In this document: positions 1 to 8,664 of the stretch, one piece after another
Numbering within the stretch: the first letter of the stretch is position 1
Layout of the letters: each line of letters opens with the position of its first letter
Origin: Micromonospora sp. R77
GTDB taxonomy: Bacteria; Actinomycetota; Actinomycetes; Mycobacteriales; Micromonosporaceae
Direction: 5' to 3'
DNA length: 64,000 nucleotides
Assembly (NCBI RefSeq): GCF_022747945.1
Contig: NZ_JALDST010000001.1
Coordinates: 1,116,001 to 1,180,000, forward strand
Made by a program: the position numbers and the translations under genes
Notes under the pieces: model-generated
Databases searched by the model: none
What the model was told of the DNA's origin: nothing
The model's input: the letters and a program-made list of their open reading frames with translations, nothing else

Positions 1-549
1 CGACAGCTCTGTGATCTTTCGGCGCTGCGACAGAGGTAACGCCGCCCACATCTGTAGGCCCTCGAGGAAGTGCAGTAGACGGCCGGCGAGGTCCTGGTAG
101 AAGGCGATAAGGGCGGCCCGTAGGGCCGAGTAGGGCAGATGCGGCCCGGGCACCGGCGCGGCAGCGGAGAAGAACGCGTCGGTCAGCGTCGATGGATCGA
201 CCGGACCGGCGCCGGCCAGCGACAGCTGCTCGGCCTTGATAATCCGCATCTCCCCGAGGTCGAACGGTAGATCAGCCTCGCCGAGCGCCTCGAAGAAGGC
301 GGTCACCGCGATCACCGCGTGCGCCGCCTCCAGCCGCTGCGTCCTCCTGTACCGGGACAGCCCCGAACGTTTCTCGGAGACAGTCTGCAACAAATCCTGT
401 CCGAGCCGCGCGAAGCCCTTCACGTCGAGTAACCCGAACAGCGGTGGCACCGGCACCATGGTCGTCAGCTTCTCGAACCGCTCGATGAAGCCGCTCTGTT
501 TCCCGCCCAGCAGGCGTACGGCGTCGGCGTAGCTGAGCGTGTCGGGCAC
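1..549 (-). CDS. NACHT NTPase N-terminal helical region (partial)
   Basis: Only the first 183 codons are visible; the frame stays open through the left edge. The GTG start at 549 has a GGGGAGG site 7 nt upstream. The protein begins with YADAVRLLGG (residues 7-16) and later has RLEAAHAVIAVTAFFEAL (72-89) followed by a LPFDL stretch. This helical pattern is what I recall from the NNH (NACHT N-terminal helical) domains of actinobacterial STAND NTPases, where a NACHT ATPase and a C-terminal repeat sensor follow. Such proteins belong to NLR-like conflict systems, several of them antiphage. No P-loop is visible because that part lies outside the window. The family call rests on the N-terminus alone. 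The gene lies downstream of a WYL regulator on the same strand, with 68 nt between them. Confidence 0.72.
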   Translation of the reverse strand, partial: MPDTLSYADAVRLLGGKQSGFIERFEKLTTMVPVPPLFGLLDVKGFARLGQDLLQTVSEKRSGLSRYRRTQRLEAAHAVIAVTAFFEALGEADLPFDLGEMRIIKAEQLSLAGAGPVDPSTLTDAFFSAAAPVPGPHLPYSALRAALIAFYQDLAGRLLHFLEGLQMWAALPLSQRRKITELS

Positions 550-617
550 GCGCGTTCCTCCCCAGGGACGGCAGACCCGCCAGGGTCCCGCATCCGGACC
601 GGGAACGCTGTCGGGTT

Positions 618-1308
618 TCAGACCAGACTCAGCGGGCGCAGCCGATCGTGCGGGATGTCGATGTCCTCGGGGCGCAGCTCCCGGGTGACCGGCTCGGACA
701 GCGACGTCACCGAGACGATCCGATCGGTGCGGAAGCAGCGGGCCCCGTCGCGGAGCCGGCACCAGCCCCCCAGGTACCAGTGGCGGGAGTTGCCGAGGTA
801 GCCGAGCGGCTCGACGTCCCGCGACGACACCGCGCCCGCGCGGTCCGCGTACCGCAGGCGGAGCACGCGCCGCGCGGCGACCGCGTCGGCGACGGCGGCC
901 GGGACGGGCGTGGCCGGCCCGTCGCCGATCAGGTGCACCCGGCCGGCCAGCCGGTGCGCCTCGGCCACGTCGGCGGCCGGCATGACCGCGACCAGCTTGC
1001 GCAGCGCGGCCGGCCGCCGACGCGAACGGCGAACCGGCCAGCCGGTGCAGGCCCAGGGCGATCGCCACCGCCTCACCCGGGGTCAGGTTGACCGGCGGCA
1101 GCGTGCGCGCCCGGTCGACCACGTAGCCGCCGGTGCGGCCGGGCTCGGCCCAGATCGGCACGCCGGAGGCCTGCAACGCGCCGATGTCGCGCTCGACGGT
1201 CCGGGTGCTGACCTCGAAGCGGCGGGCCAGCCAGGCGGCGCTGCGCGGGCGCGGCGACACCGCCCGCAGCTCCTCCACCAGGGCGTAGAGACGATCCGTC
1301 CGGTTCAC
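618..1308 (-). pseudogene. WYL-domain HTH regulator, frameshifted
   Basis: From the GTG at 1308 the first frame encodes a winged HTH (LARRFEVSTRTVERDIGALQ, about residues 27-46) and runs to LAGSPFASAAGR. The continuation ALRKLVAVMPAADV and the WYL domain lie in another frame that ends at 618. The frame change is near position 1018, in GGCGGCCGGCCGCG, where 4 bases stand in place of a multiple of three. Together the two parts give the usual ~230-residue DeoR/YafY-type regulator with a WYL ligand-binding domain (YADRAGAVSSRDVEPLGYL). WYL regulators sense nucleic acids or small ligands and often sit near defence genes. This one lies just upstream of the NACHT-type gene on the same strand. The break may be a real mutation or a base-call error. 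Confidence 0.8.
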
Positions 1309-1340
1309 CCCCGAAAGCTAGAGCAGGGGTACGACAGCCG

Positions 1341-1766
1341 TCAGGCGATGCAGGCGCAGACGATCAGCGCGGCCCCGAAGTGGGTGGCGGCGCTGACCCG
1401 GGCCGCCGGGTGTGGCTCGTCCGCGCAGATGACCTCGCCGAGCCGACCCGGGGTGAGCAGGTCGAGCACGAAGAACGCCAGGGCCATCACCAGCAGGCCG
1501 ACCAGCCCGAAGATCACCGTGGAGGCGAGCCCTTTGCCGAAGTCGTGGTAGCTGGTCAGGATCGCGGTGAAGACGATCCCGGCGATGCCGAGCTGGTTGG
1601 CGGCGAGCAGCAGGGCGGCGTTGCCGTTGCGCCGCACCCAGATCAGCTCCCGCAGCTTGCCGGGGGTGAGCAGGTCGACCAGCAGGAAGCCGGCGGCCAT
1701 CAACGCCACCCCGACGACCCCGAACACCACGCTCTGCCACGCCCCGCTCAGCAGATCCTCCAGCAC
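1341..1766 (-). CDS. DUF350 family membrane protein
   Basis: A 141-residue protein with about four hydrophobic helices arranged as two similar halves. LLVDLLTPGKLRELI in the first half matches FVLDLLTPGRLGEVI in the second, the internal duplication typical of DUF350 (UPF0719/YjfL-like) inner-membrane proteins. The GTG start at 1766 was chosen for the GGGGAGG site about 6 nt upstream. The biochemical role of DUF350 is unknown. It ends 32 nt upstream of the WYL regulator start and could share its transcript. Confidence 0.82.
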   Translation of the reverse strand: MLEDLLSGAWQSVVFGVVGVALMAAGFLLVDLLTPGKLRELIWVRRNGNAALLLAANQLGIAGIVFTAILTSYHDFGKGLASTVIFGLVGLLVMALAFFVLDLLTPGRLGEVICADEPHPAARVSAATHFGAALIVCACIA

Positions 1767-1943
1767 CGACGCCTCCCCGGCTCCACCGCCCGGCGAGGGT
1801 GCCGGGACGGTGCCGCAGACGATAGCGGGACGGTGCCAGCCCACGCCGCCCCGGCAGGGCGCGACGGGTCGACCGGTCGCGCGTCGGCGCGCCGCGCCGC
1901 CCGGGGCTGTGCCGGCGGCGGGTGGCGGACGAGAATCACCGGC

Positions 1944-2783
1944 ATGGAACCGGCAGACAGCGCACGCAGCGCAGGGGTGGTCGCGATCTTCGACCGGGTG
2001 GCCGACACGTACGACAACGTCGGCGTGCCCTGGTTCGCACCGATCGCCGAGGGACTGGTGCGGGAGTTGGCTCCCCGGCCCGGCGAACGCGCCCTGGACG
2101 TCGGCTGCGGGCGCGGGGCGGCCCTGTTCCCGCTCGCCGAGGCGGTCGGCCCGACCGGATCGGTGACCGGCGTGGACCTGGCACCCCGGATGGTCGCGGC
2201 GGCCCGCGCGGAGGTGGCCCGGCGTGGGCTCGCCCAGGTGGACGTACGACTCATGGACGCCGCGGCACCCGACCTGCCGGCCGCCGGCTACGACCTGGTG
2301 GCGTCGTCGCTGGTGGTGTTCTTCCTGCCCGACCCGGCGGCGGCGCTGCGGGCCTGGCGGGAGCTGCTGGTGCCCGGGGGCCGGCTGGGCATCGCCACGT
2401 TCGGCGACCAGGACCCGCGCTGGCAGCAGCTGGACGCGTTCTTCCGGCCGTACCTGCCGCCGCACCTGCTCGACGCCCGTACCAGCGGCGCCGCCGGCCC
2501 GTTCGCCAGCGACGCCGGGGTGGAGGAGCTGCTGACGGCAGCCGGCTACACCCGGGTACGCACCGCGGCGCTCGACGTCGAGGCGGTCTTCACCGACCCC
2601 GAGCACTGGCACGCGTTCTCCCTGTCGCACGGCCAGCGGGCCATGTGGGAGGCCGTACCCGAGCGGGAGCGCGCGACGCTGCGCGCCACCATGACCGGGT
2701 TCGCCGAGGGGCTGCGGGGCGACGACGGGACGATCCGGCTGACCCAGCGGATGCGCTACACCCTCGCCGAACGCCCCGCCTGA
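1944..2783 (+). CDS. SAM-dependent methyltransferase
   Basis: A 279-residue class I methyltransferase. The SAM-binding motif I is ALDVGCGRGAALFPLAE (about residues 51-67), followed by the acidic motif II VTGVDLAPRMV and a motif near DLVASSLVVFFLPDP. The ATG at 1944 begins MEPADSARSAG. IFDRVADTYD near the N-terminus is typical of the UbiE/Methyltransf_11 group. The substrate cannot be read from the sequence. It is convergent with glnA2, with 9 nt between the stop codons, and stands alone. Confidence 0.85.
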   Translation: MEPADSARSAGVVAIFDRVADTYDNVGVPWFAPIAEGLVRELAPRPGERALDVGCGRGAALFPLAEAVGPTGSVTGVDLAPRMVAAARAEVARRGLAQVDVRLMDAAAPDLPAAGYDLVASSLVVFFLPDPAAALRAWRELLVPGGRLGIATFGDQDPRWQQLDAFFRPYLPPHLLDARTSGAAGPFASDAGVEELLTAAGYTRVRTAALDVEAVFTDPEHWHAFSLSHGQRAMWEAVPERERATLRATMTGFAEGLRGDDGTIRLTQRMRYTLAERPA

Positions 2784-2792
2784 GCCGGCCCC

Positions 2793-4142
2793 CTAGAGCG
2801 ACAGGTAGCGCTGCCGCTCGTACGGGGTGACCTCGCGGCGGTACTGCTCCCACTCGGCCCGCTTGTTGCGCAGGAAGAAGTCGAAGACGTGCTCGCCGAG
2901 CACCTCGGCGACCAGCTCCGAGCCGGCCATCACGTCGATCGCCTCGGCCAGGTTCTCCGGCAGCGCCTCGTAGCCCATCGCGCGCCGCTCGGCGCTGCTC
3001 AGCGACCAGACGTCGTCCTCGGCGCCCGGGGGCAGCTCGTAGCCCTCCTCGATGCCCTTGAGGCCGGCGCCGAGCATCACCGCGAAGGCCAGGTAGGGGT
3101 TGGTCGCCGAGTCCGGCGACCGCACCTCGACCCGGGCCGAGTTCGGCTTGCCGTACGCCGGGACCCGGACCAGCGCGGACCGGTTCAGGTGACCCCAGCA
3201 GACGTACGCCGGGCTCTCGGTGATCCGGTCCGGCAGCGCCTGCGGGAAGAGCCGCTTGTAGGAGTTGACCCACTGGTTGGTGACCGCGGTGTATTCCCGG
3301 GCGTGCATCAGCAGGCCGGCGATGAACGACTTCGCCACCTTGGAGAGCTTCATCGGGTCGCCCGCGTCGTGGAAGGCGTTCCGCTCCCCCTCGAACAGCG
3401 ACAGGTGGGTGTGCATGCCGCTGCCCGGCTGGTCGGTGAAGGGCTTCGGCATGAAGGTGGCCTGCACGCCGGTGGAGAGCGCCACCTCCTTCACCACGTG
3501 CCGGAAGGTCATGATGTTGTCGGCGGTGGTCAGCGCGTCGGCGTACCGCAGGTCGATCTCCTGCTGGCCGGGCGCGACCTCGTGGTGGCTGAACTCGACC
3601 GAGATGCCGATCCGTTCCAGGGCGAGCACCCCCTGCCGGCGGAAGTCCCGGGCCACCGCGTGGGTGGTGTGCTCGAAGTAGCCGCCGGTGTCCACCGGTA
3701 CGGGCACCGAGCCGTCCTGCGGGCCGTTCTCCAGCAGGAAGAACTCGATCTCCGGGTGGGTGTAGAAGGTGAAGCCCTTCTCGGCCGCCTTGGAGAGCAT
3801 CCGGCGCAGCACGTGCCGCGGGTCGGCCCAGGAGGGGCTGCCGTCGGGGAGCAGGATGTCGCAGAACATCCGGGCGCTCTCGCCGCTGACCCCGCCCTCG
3901 AAGGGGAAGACCTGGAAGGTGGTCGGGTCGGGCATGGCCACCATGTCGGACTCGAAGACCCGGGCGAAGCCCTCGATCGCGGAGCCGTCGAAGCCGATGC
4001 CCTCCTCGAAGGCCGCCTCCAGCTCGGCGGGCGCCACCGACACGCTCTTGAGCGTGCCCAGCACGTCGGTGAACCACAGCCGGACGAACCGGATGTCCCG
4101 CTCTTCCAGCGTACGGAGGACGAACTCCTGCTGACGGTCCAC
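2793..4142 (-). CDS. glnA2: Type I glutamine synthetase, GlnA2-like
   Basis: A 449-residue GSI-fold ligase. Seen: FDGSAIEGF (near residue 50), the metal and glutamate-site segment PGSGMHTHLSLFEGER, and NQWVNSYKRLF. The closest relatives I recognise are the actinobacterial GlnA2 proteins (Streptomyces GlnA2, described as a gamma-glutamylpolyamine ligase), which start with the same DRQQEFVLRTLEERDIRF. The GTG at 4142 was chosen because it matches that start and has GAGGGG upstream; GTGs at 4148 and 4160 are alternatives. Where adenylylated GSI enzymes have NLYxLP, this protein has DVWSLS, so the modified Tyr is missing and GlnE control is unlikely. It is divergent from nadE, and a GlnR-like site lies between them. 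Confidence 0.88.
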   Translation of the reverse strand: MDRQQEFVLRTLEERDIRFVRLWFTDVLGTLKSVSVAPAELEAAFEEGIGFDGSAIEGFARVFESDMVAMPDPTTFQVFPFEGGVSGESARMFCDILLPDGSPSWADPRHVLRRMLSKAAEKGFTFYTHPEIEFFLLENGPQDGSVPVPVDTGGYFEHTTHAVARDFRRQGVLALERIGISVEFSHHEVAPGQQEIDLRYADALTTADNIMTFRHVVKEVALSTGVQATFMPKPFTDQPGSGMHTHLSLFEGERNAFHDAGDPMKLSKVAKSFIAGLLMHAREYTAVTNQWVNSYKRLFPQALPDRITESPAYVCWGHLNRSALVRVPAYGKPNSARVEVRSPDSATNPYLAFAVMLGAGLKGIEEGYELPPGAEDDVWSLSSAERRAMGYEALPENLAEAIDVMAGSELVAEVLGEHVFDFFLRNKRAEWEQYRREVTPYERQRYLSL

Positions 4143-4217
4143 TTCCACCCCTCGCGACACTCTTGTCCGGCACCGGTCGAGCCCGTGCGGCCTGACCGCC
4201 CAGTCTCCACCGGCCTC

Positions 4218-4233
4218 GTTACGCCGACGTTAC
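4218..4233 (-). promoter_or_regulatory. GlnR-like operator upstream of glnA2
   Basis: On the glnA2 coding strand this reads GTAAC-N6-GTAAC, two half-sites in direct repeat about 76 nt before the start codon. GlnR sites of actinomycetes follow an AC-N9-AC arrangement, which this matches. That GlnR binds here and controls this gene is inference; the spacing would suit activation. Confidence 0.4.
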
Positions 4234-4362
4234 GCGACCCCTCGTCCCGCGTCCCGCCGTGTCCCGCCGCGCGGACCACCGGCCTCGGCACCACCGCACC
4301 ACGGCGGCGGGGTGTCGCCGTCCGGCCGGGTCCGGGGCGGTCGGCTGGGGCAAGATGAGGAC

Positions 4363-6126
4363 ATGCCCACCCTGCGTCTCGCCCTGTGCCAGGTCAACCC
4401 GACGGTCGGTGACCTCGCCGGCAACGCCGACCTGGTGCGCCGCTGGGCCCGTCGGGCCGCCGACGCCGGCGCCCAGCTCGCGCTCCTCCCCGAGCTGATG
4501 CTGACCGGCTACCCGGTCGAGGACCTGGTCTTCCGCCGCTCCTTCGTGGCCGCGTCGAAGGCCGCCCTGGGGCAGCTCGCCGCCGACCTGGCCGCCGACG
4601 GGCTGGGCGACCTGCCGGTGCTGGTGGGCTATCTCGACGCGGACGGCCCGCCGCAGGTCAGCGCCGACGCCCAGCCGGGCCGGGGGGCCCGCAACGCGGC
4701 CGCCCTGCTGCACTCCGGCGGCGTGGTCTGCACCTATTTCAAGCACCACCTGCCCAACTACGGCGTCTTCGACGAGGACCGCTACTTCGTACCGGGCGAC
4801 GCGCTGGTCGTGGTCCGGATCGGCGGGGTGGACGTGGCGCTGACCATCTGCGAGGACCTGTGGCAGGCCGGCGGTCCGTTCGCGGTGGCCCGGCGGGCCG
4901 GCGTGGGGCTGGTGCTGAGCATCAACGGCTCGCCGTACGAGCTGAACAAGGACGACATCCGGTTGCCGCTGGTCCGCCGCCGGGCCGCCGAGGCCGGCGC
5001 CACCATCGCGTACGTGAACATGGTCGGCGGCCAGGACGAGCTGGTCTACGACGGTGACTCGATGATCGTCGACGCGACGGGCCGGCTGCTGGCCCGGGCC
5101 CCGCAGTTCGTCGAGCACCTGCTCGTGCACGACGTGGACCTGGCGCCGGCGAAGGAGCCCGTCGAGGCGGCCGAGGAGGTCGCCGACGACATGCGGATCG
5201 TCCGCGCCAAGATCAGCGACATCCTGCCCCCGGCCCCGACCGGCGCGCTGGCCCGGGGCGGCATCATCGAGCCGGTCGCGGACGAGGCCGAGGTGTGGCA
5301 GGCGCTGGTGCTGGGGCTGCGCGACTACGTCGACAAGAACCGCTTCCCGTCGGTGGTGCTCGGCCTCTCCGGCGGCATCGACTCGGCGGTGGTGGCGGCC
5401 CTCGCGGTGGACGCGCTGGGCCCGGACCGGGTGGTCGGGGTCTCGCTGCCCAGCCAGCACTCGTCCGAGCACTCGCGGGCCGACGCGGAGGAGCTGGCCA
5501 AGCGGACCGGCCTGGACTACCGGGTCGAGCCGATCCAACCCATGGTGGACGCCTACCTGGCCAACATCGCGCTCTCCGGGGTGGCGGTGGAGAACCTCCA
5601 GGCCCGGGTCCGCGGCGTGATCCTGATGGCGCTGTCGAACCAGGAGGGCCACCTGGTCCTCACCACCGGCAACAAGAGCGAGCTGGCGGTCGGCTACTCC
5701 ACGCTCTACGGCGACTCGGTCGGCGGCTACAACCCGATCAAGGACGTGTGGAAGACGCTGGTCTGGCGGCTGGCGAAGTGGCGCAACGCCGACGCGGCCC
5801 GCCGGGGCGAGACCCCCCCGATCCCGGAGAACTCGATCGGCAAGCCGCCGTCGGCGGAGCTGAGCCCCGGCCAGCTCGACAGCGACACCCTGCCGGAGTA
5901 CGACGTCCTCGACCCCATCCTGATCGGCTACGTCGACGGCGACCTGGGCCGGGACGGGCTGATCGCGTCCGGGCACGACCCGGCGGTCGTGGACAAGGTG
6001 CTGCGGATGGTGGACGCCGCCGAGTACAAGCGCCGCCAGTCCGCCCCCGGCACCAAGATCTCGATCAAGGCGTTCGGCCGGGACCGGCGGCTGCCGATCA
6101 CCAACCGCTGGCGCGAGCACGGCTGA
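4363..6126 (+). CDS. nadE: Glutamine-dependent NAD+ synthetase
   Basis: A 587-residue two-domain enzyme that makes NAD+ from deamido-NAD+, ATP and glutamine. The N-terminal nitrilase-type glutaminase (about residues 1-290) carries the Glu-Lys-Cys triad as E44 (LLPELML), K127 (YFKHH) and C163 (TICEDLW). The C-terminal synthetase has the ATP-binding LGLSGGIDSAVVAAL near residue 335 and TTGNKSELAVGYSTLYGD. The ATG at 4363 fits the family start PTLRLALCQVNPTVGD. It stands between glnA2 and panB, a cofactor and nitrogen neighbourhood that I recall as conserved in actinomycetes. Confidence 0.96.
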   Translation: MPTLRLALCQVNPTVGDLAGNADLVRRWARRAADAGAQLALLPELMLTGYPVEDLVFRRSFVAASKAALGQLAADLAADGLGDLPVLVGYLDADGPPQVSADAQPGRGARNAAALLHSGGVVCTYFKHHLPNYGVFDEDRYFVPGDALVVVRIGGVDVALTICEDLWQAGGPFAVARRAGVGLVLSINGSPYELNKDDIRLPLVRRRAAEAGATIAYVNMVGGQDELVYDGDSMIVDATGRLLARAPQFVEHLLVHDVDLAPAKEPVEAAEEVADDMRIVRAKISDILPPAPTGALARGGIIEPVADEAEVWQALVLGLRDYVDKNRFPSVVLGLSGGIDSAVVAALAVDALGPDRVVGVSLPSQHSSEHSRADAEELAKRTGLDYRVEPIQPMVDAYLANIALSGVAVENLQARVRGVILMALSNQEGHLVLTTGNKSELAVGYSTLYGDSVGGYNPIKDVWKTLVWRLAKWRNADAARRGETPPIPENSIGKPPSAELSPGQLDSDTLPEYDVLDPILIGYVDGDLGRDGLIASGHDPAVVDKVLRMVDAAEYKRRQSAPGTKISIKAFGRDRRLPITNRWREHG

Positions 6127-6249
6127 CGCCCGGCCCGCCGGCCCGGGAGTGAAATCCTCCACTGCGCCCTGCCGCCGCCCGGTCGTCCGGTGCGACGATC
6201 GCGACGGAACCCGGGGACCGCGAGCGCGGCCTCGAGGAAGGAGAGAGCC

Positions 6250-7095
6250 ATGGTGGAGTCCACCCCGACCGAGGTGACCGCCCTGTACGGCGGGCCGGTC
6301 ACCCGACGGGTCCGCACCCGCGACCTGATCGCCGCCAAGGAGCGTGGCGACCGCTGGGCGATGCTCACCTCGTACGACCAGTACACCGCCTCGATCTTCG
6401 ACGCCGCCGGCATCCCGGTGCTGCTGGTGGGCGACTCGGCGGCGAACAACGTCTTCGGCTACGAGACCACCCTGCCGGTCACCGCCGAGGAGCTGCTGCC
6501 GCTGGTCCGCGCGGTGGTGCGGGCGACGAAGCACTCGCTGATCGTCGGCGACCTGCCCTTCGGCTCGTACGAGGAGGGGCCGACGCAGGCGCTGCGGACC
6601 GCGGTGCGGTTCATGAAGGAGGGCGGCTGTCACGCCGTCAAGCTGGAGGGTGGCCGGCGCTGCGCCGACCAGATCGCGGCCATCGTCGGGGCCGGCATCC
6701 CGGTGATGGCGCACATCGGGTTCACCCCGCAGAGCGAGCACACCCTCGGCGGCTACCGGGTGCAGGGCCGCGGCGACACCGCCGACGAGGTGATCGCCGA
6801 CGCGCGGGCGGTGGCCGAGGCGGGCGCGTTCGCGGTGGTGCTGGAGATGGTGCCGGGCGAGGTGGCCAAGCGGATCACCGCCGAGCTGCCGATCCCGACG
6901 GTCGGCATCGGGGCCGGACCGGACACCGACGGCCAGGTGCTGGTGTGGCAGGACATGGCCGGCCTGCGGACCGGCAAGGCACCGCGCTTCGTGAAGCGCT
7001 ACGCCGACGTGGCCGGCGTGCTGACCGACGCCACCCGCCGCTTCGCCGACGAGGTGCGCGGCGGCGAGTTCCCCGCCACCGAACACACCTTCTGA
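6250..7095 (+). CDS. panB: 3-methyl-2-oxobutanoate hydroxymethyltransferase
   Basis: A 281-residue PanB that makes ketopantoate from 2-oxoisovalerate and methylene-THF, the first step of pantothenate and CoA synthesis. Seen: [20 protein letters not shown] with the metal-binding Asp, [27 protein letters not shown], and the catalytic Glu region [15 protein letters not shown]. The ATG at 6250 has GGAAGGAGAGAG upstream. It is preceded by nadE on the same strand with a gap of about 120 nt and is followed by a GC-rich hairpin terminator. Confidence 0.96.
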   Translation: MVESTPTEVTALYGGPVTRRVRTRDLIAAKERGDRWAMLTSYDQYTASIFDAAGIPVLLVGDSAANNVFGYETTLPVTAEELLPLVRAVVRATKHSLIVGDLPFGSYEEGPTQALRTAVRFMKEGGCHAVKLEGGRRCADQIAAIVGAGIPVMAHIGFTPQSEHTLGGYRVQGRGDTADEVIADARAVAEAGAFAVVLEMVPGEVAKRITAELPIPTVGIGAGPDTDGQVLVWQDMAGLRTGKAPRFVKRYADVAGVLTDATRRFADEVRGGEFPATEHTF

Positions 7096-7107
7096 CGCGT
7101 ACGGTGG

Positions 7108-7135
7108 CCGGGCCCCTGCCGCAGCGGGGGCCCGG
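7108..7135 (+). terminator. GC-rich hairpin after panB
   Basis: CCGGGCCCC pairs with GGGGCCCGG around a 10-nt centre, 12 nt after the panB stop. There is no T tract, as is common for actinomycete terminators. Confidence 0.6.
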
Positions 7136-7193
7136 GCCCGTGCTCAGAGGTCGGGGCGCCGGCGCGACCGATGATCCACTATCGTCGCGTCAC

Positions 7194-7700
7194 GTGATTC
7201 GTACTCGCGTTCTTCCCATCCTCCTGACCGGTTTCTCCCTGGTGGCGCTCGCCGCCTGTGGCGACAAGGCCACCGACTCGACGGCCGCCGCCACGCCCAC
7301 CGCGTCGGCGTCGGCCACCGCCGCGGCCGCCCCCACCACCTCCGCCGCCGCGACCCCCGCAGCGGCCGCGATCGACGACAAGCAGCTCTGCGAGAACGCG
7401 AAGAAGGCCAACGCCAGCATGAAGGCCAAGCTGGTCGAGACCATGACCTCGGGCTCGACCCCGGCTCCGAGCGACTTCGCCAAGATCCTGACCGGGTTGG
7501 AGAAGGAGATGAGCGCCGTGGCTGCCACCGGCGCGCCGGACAGCGAGGTGACCGCCGGGCTGACGGCGTTCGCCAAGGAGGCCGGCAAGGCGGCCGCTGC
7601 CGCGGACCCGGCGAGCGCCGCCGACAACCCCGAATTCATGAAGGCCGGAGCGACGCTCTCCGCCGCCTGCGGGAAGGCCGGCGTCACCGTCGTCTTCTGA
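7194..7700 (+). CDS. Predicted lipoprotein, Ala/Thr-rich
   Basis: A 168-residue protein with a lipoprotein signal: basic start IRTR, hydrophobic core, then a lipobox LAAC with Cys at about residue 22. An Ala/Thr/Ser-rich linker (about 27-60) leads to a helical domain with two Cys (LCEN and SAACGK), which may pair. The GTG at 7194 is the only start that gives the complete signal. I do not recognise the C-terminal domain. It is likely anchored on the outer face of the membrane. Short GC-rich hairpins flank it on both sides, so it is probably a single-gene unit. Confidence 0.75.
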   Translation: MIRTRVLPILLTGFSLVALAACGDKATDSTAAATPTASASATAAAAPTTSAAATPAAAAIDDKQLCENAKKANASMKAKLVETMTSGSTPAPSDFAKILTGLEKEMSAVAATGAPDSEVTAGLTAFAKEAGKAAAAADPASAADNPEFMKAGATLSAACGKAGVTVVF

Positions 7701-7712
7701 CCGGTGAGCAGA

Positions 7713-7746
7713 GGCCCCTGCCGACGCCAGTCGTCGAGCAGGGGCC
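7713..7746. terminator. Hairpin between convergent genes
   Basis: GGCCCCTG and CAGGGGCC arms of 8 bp enclose an 18-nt centre between the lipoprotein stop and the npdG stop. It could serve both directions. The arm sequence recurs at 7108 and 27197. Confidence 0.55.
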
Positions 7747-7788
7747 GCTGTCCACGCATCGGTGAGCCCGTCGCGGGCCGCGGCGGGC

Positions 7789-8487
7789 TCAGAGGTCGGT
7801 TACCCGGATCCCGGCGTGCGCCTTGTAACGCTTGTTGATCGCGATCAGGTTGGCGGTGAACGCCTCGATCTGGTGGGCGTTGCGCAGCCGGCCGGCATAG
7901 ATGCCCCGCATGCCGGGGATCCGGGCGGCCAGCGCGCCGACCACGTCGACCAGTTCCCGGTCCTCGGTGCAGATCAGCACGTCCAGGTCGATCCGGTCGA
8001 CCTCCGGGTCGGCCAGCAGCGGGGCGCTGACGTGGTTGAAGGCGGCGCAGACCCGGGAGTCGGGCAGCAGCCCGGCGGCCTGCTGCACCGCGCTGCCCTC
8101 CTCGACGTCCAGCGCGTACGGGCCCTGCTTGTCGAAGCCGAGCGGGTTCACGCAGTCCACCACGATCTTGCCGGCCAGCGGCTCCGCCAGCGCGGCGACG
8201 GTCGCGGCGTGCCCGTCCCACGGCACCGCGATGATCACCACGTCGCTGCGCCGGGCCACCTCGTCGTTGTCGGCCCCGGTGACGTCGACCCCGGCGGGCA
8301 TCCCGGACAGCGCGGCGATCTCGCCGGCCGCCTCGGTGGCCCGCTCGGCGGAACGGGAGCCGATCAGCACCCGCTGCCCGGCCCGGGCGAACCGGTAGGC
8401 CAGCCCTCGGCCCTGGTCACCGGTGCCACCGATGATGCCGACGGTGAGCCCGGAGACGTCGGGCAGCGTGGTCGCGTCGTAAGCCAT
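7789..8487 (-). CDS. npdG: NADPH-dependent F420 reductase
   Basis: A 232-residue Rossmann protein. GLTVGIIGGTGDQGRGLAYR (about residues 14-33) is the NADP-binding loop, followed by VLIGSRSAERA, which selects NADP phosphate. VDCVNPLGFDK and AFNHVSA are typical of F420:NADP oxidoreductase (NpdG/Fno). The enzyme moves hydride between F420 and NADP in the cytosol, supplying the F420H2 that actinomycetes use in many reductases. The ATG at 8487 gives the usual start. It is monocistronic, with the RNB nuclease gene 178 nt upstream on the same strand. Confidence 0.9.
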   Translation of the reverse strand: MAYDATTLPDVSGLTVGIIGGTGDQGRGLAYRFARAGQRVLIGSRSAERATEAAGEIAALSGMPAGVDVTGADNDEVARRSDVVIIAVPWDGHAATVAALAEPLAGKIVVDCVNPLGFDKQGPYALDVEEGSAVQQAAGLLPDSRVCAAFNHVSAPLLADPEVDRIDLDVLICTEDRELVDVVGALAARIPGMRGIYAGRLRNAHQIEAFTANLIAINKRYKAHAGIRVTDL

Positions 8488-8664
8488 TCCGCCATCCTCG
8501 CAAACCCCGCCCACGCCCAGCAGCCCGAGCCACTGTGACAATCCCCCCGCCGCCCGCCGGGCCCGCTGATCTTGGGCACCTGCCGTTCGCGGGGAACGGA
8601 AACTGTCCGAGATCTCGACGGGCACCGACGCGAGGCGGGGCCGGGAGGGGTGGGGCGGGGGCGG

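Noticed and set aside
4219..7086. Long open frame of 955 codons on the minus strand
   Set aside because: It lies opposite nadE and panB, is made of His/Arg/Gly/Val-rich runs typical of antisense frames in GC-rich genes, and has no domain.
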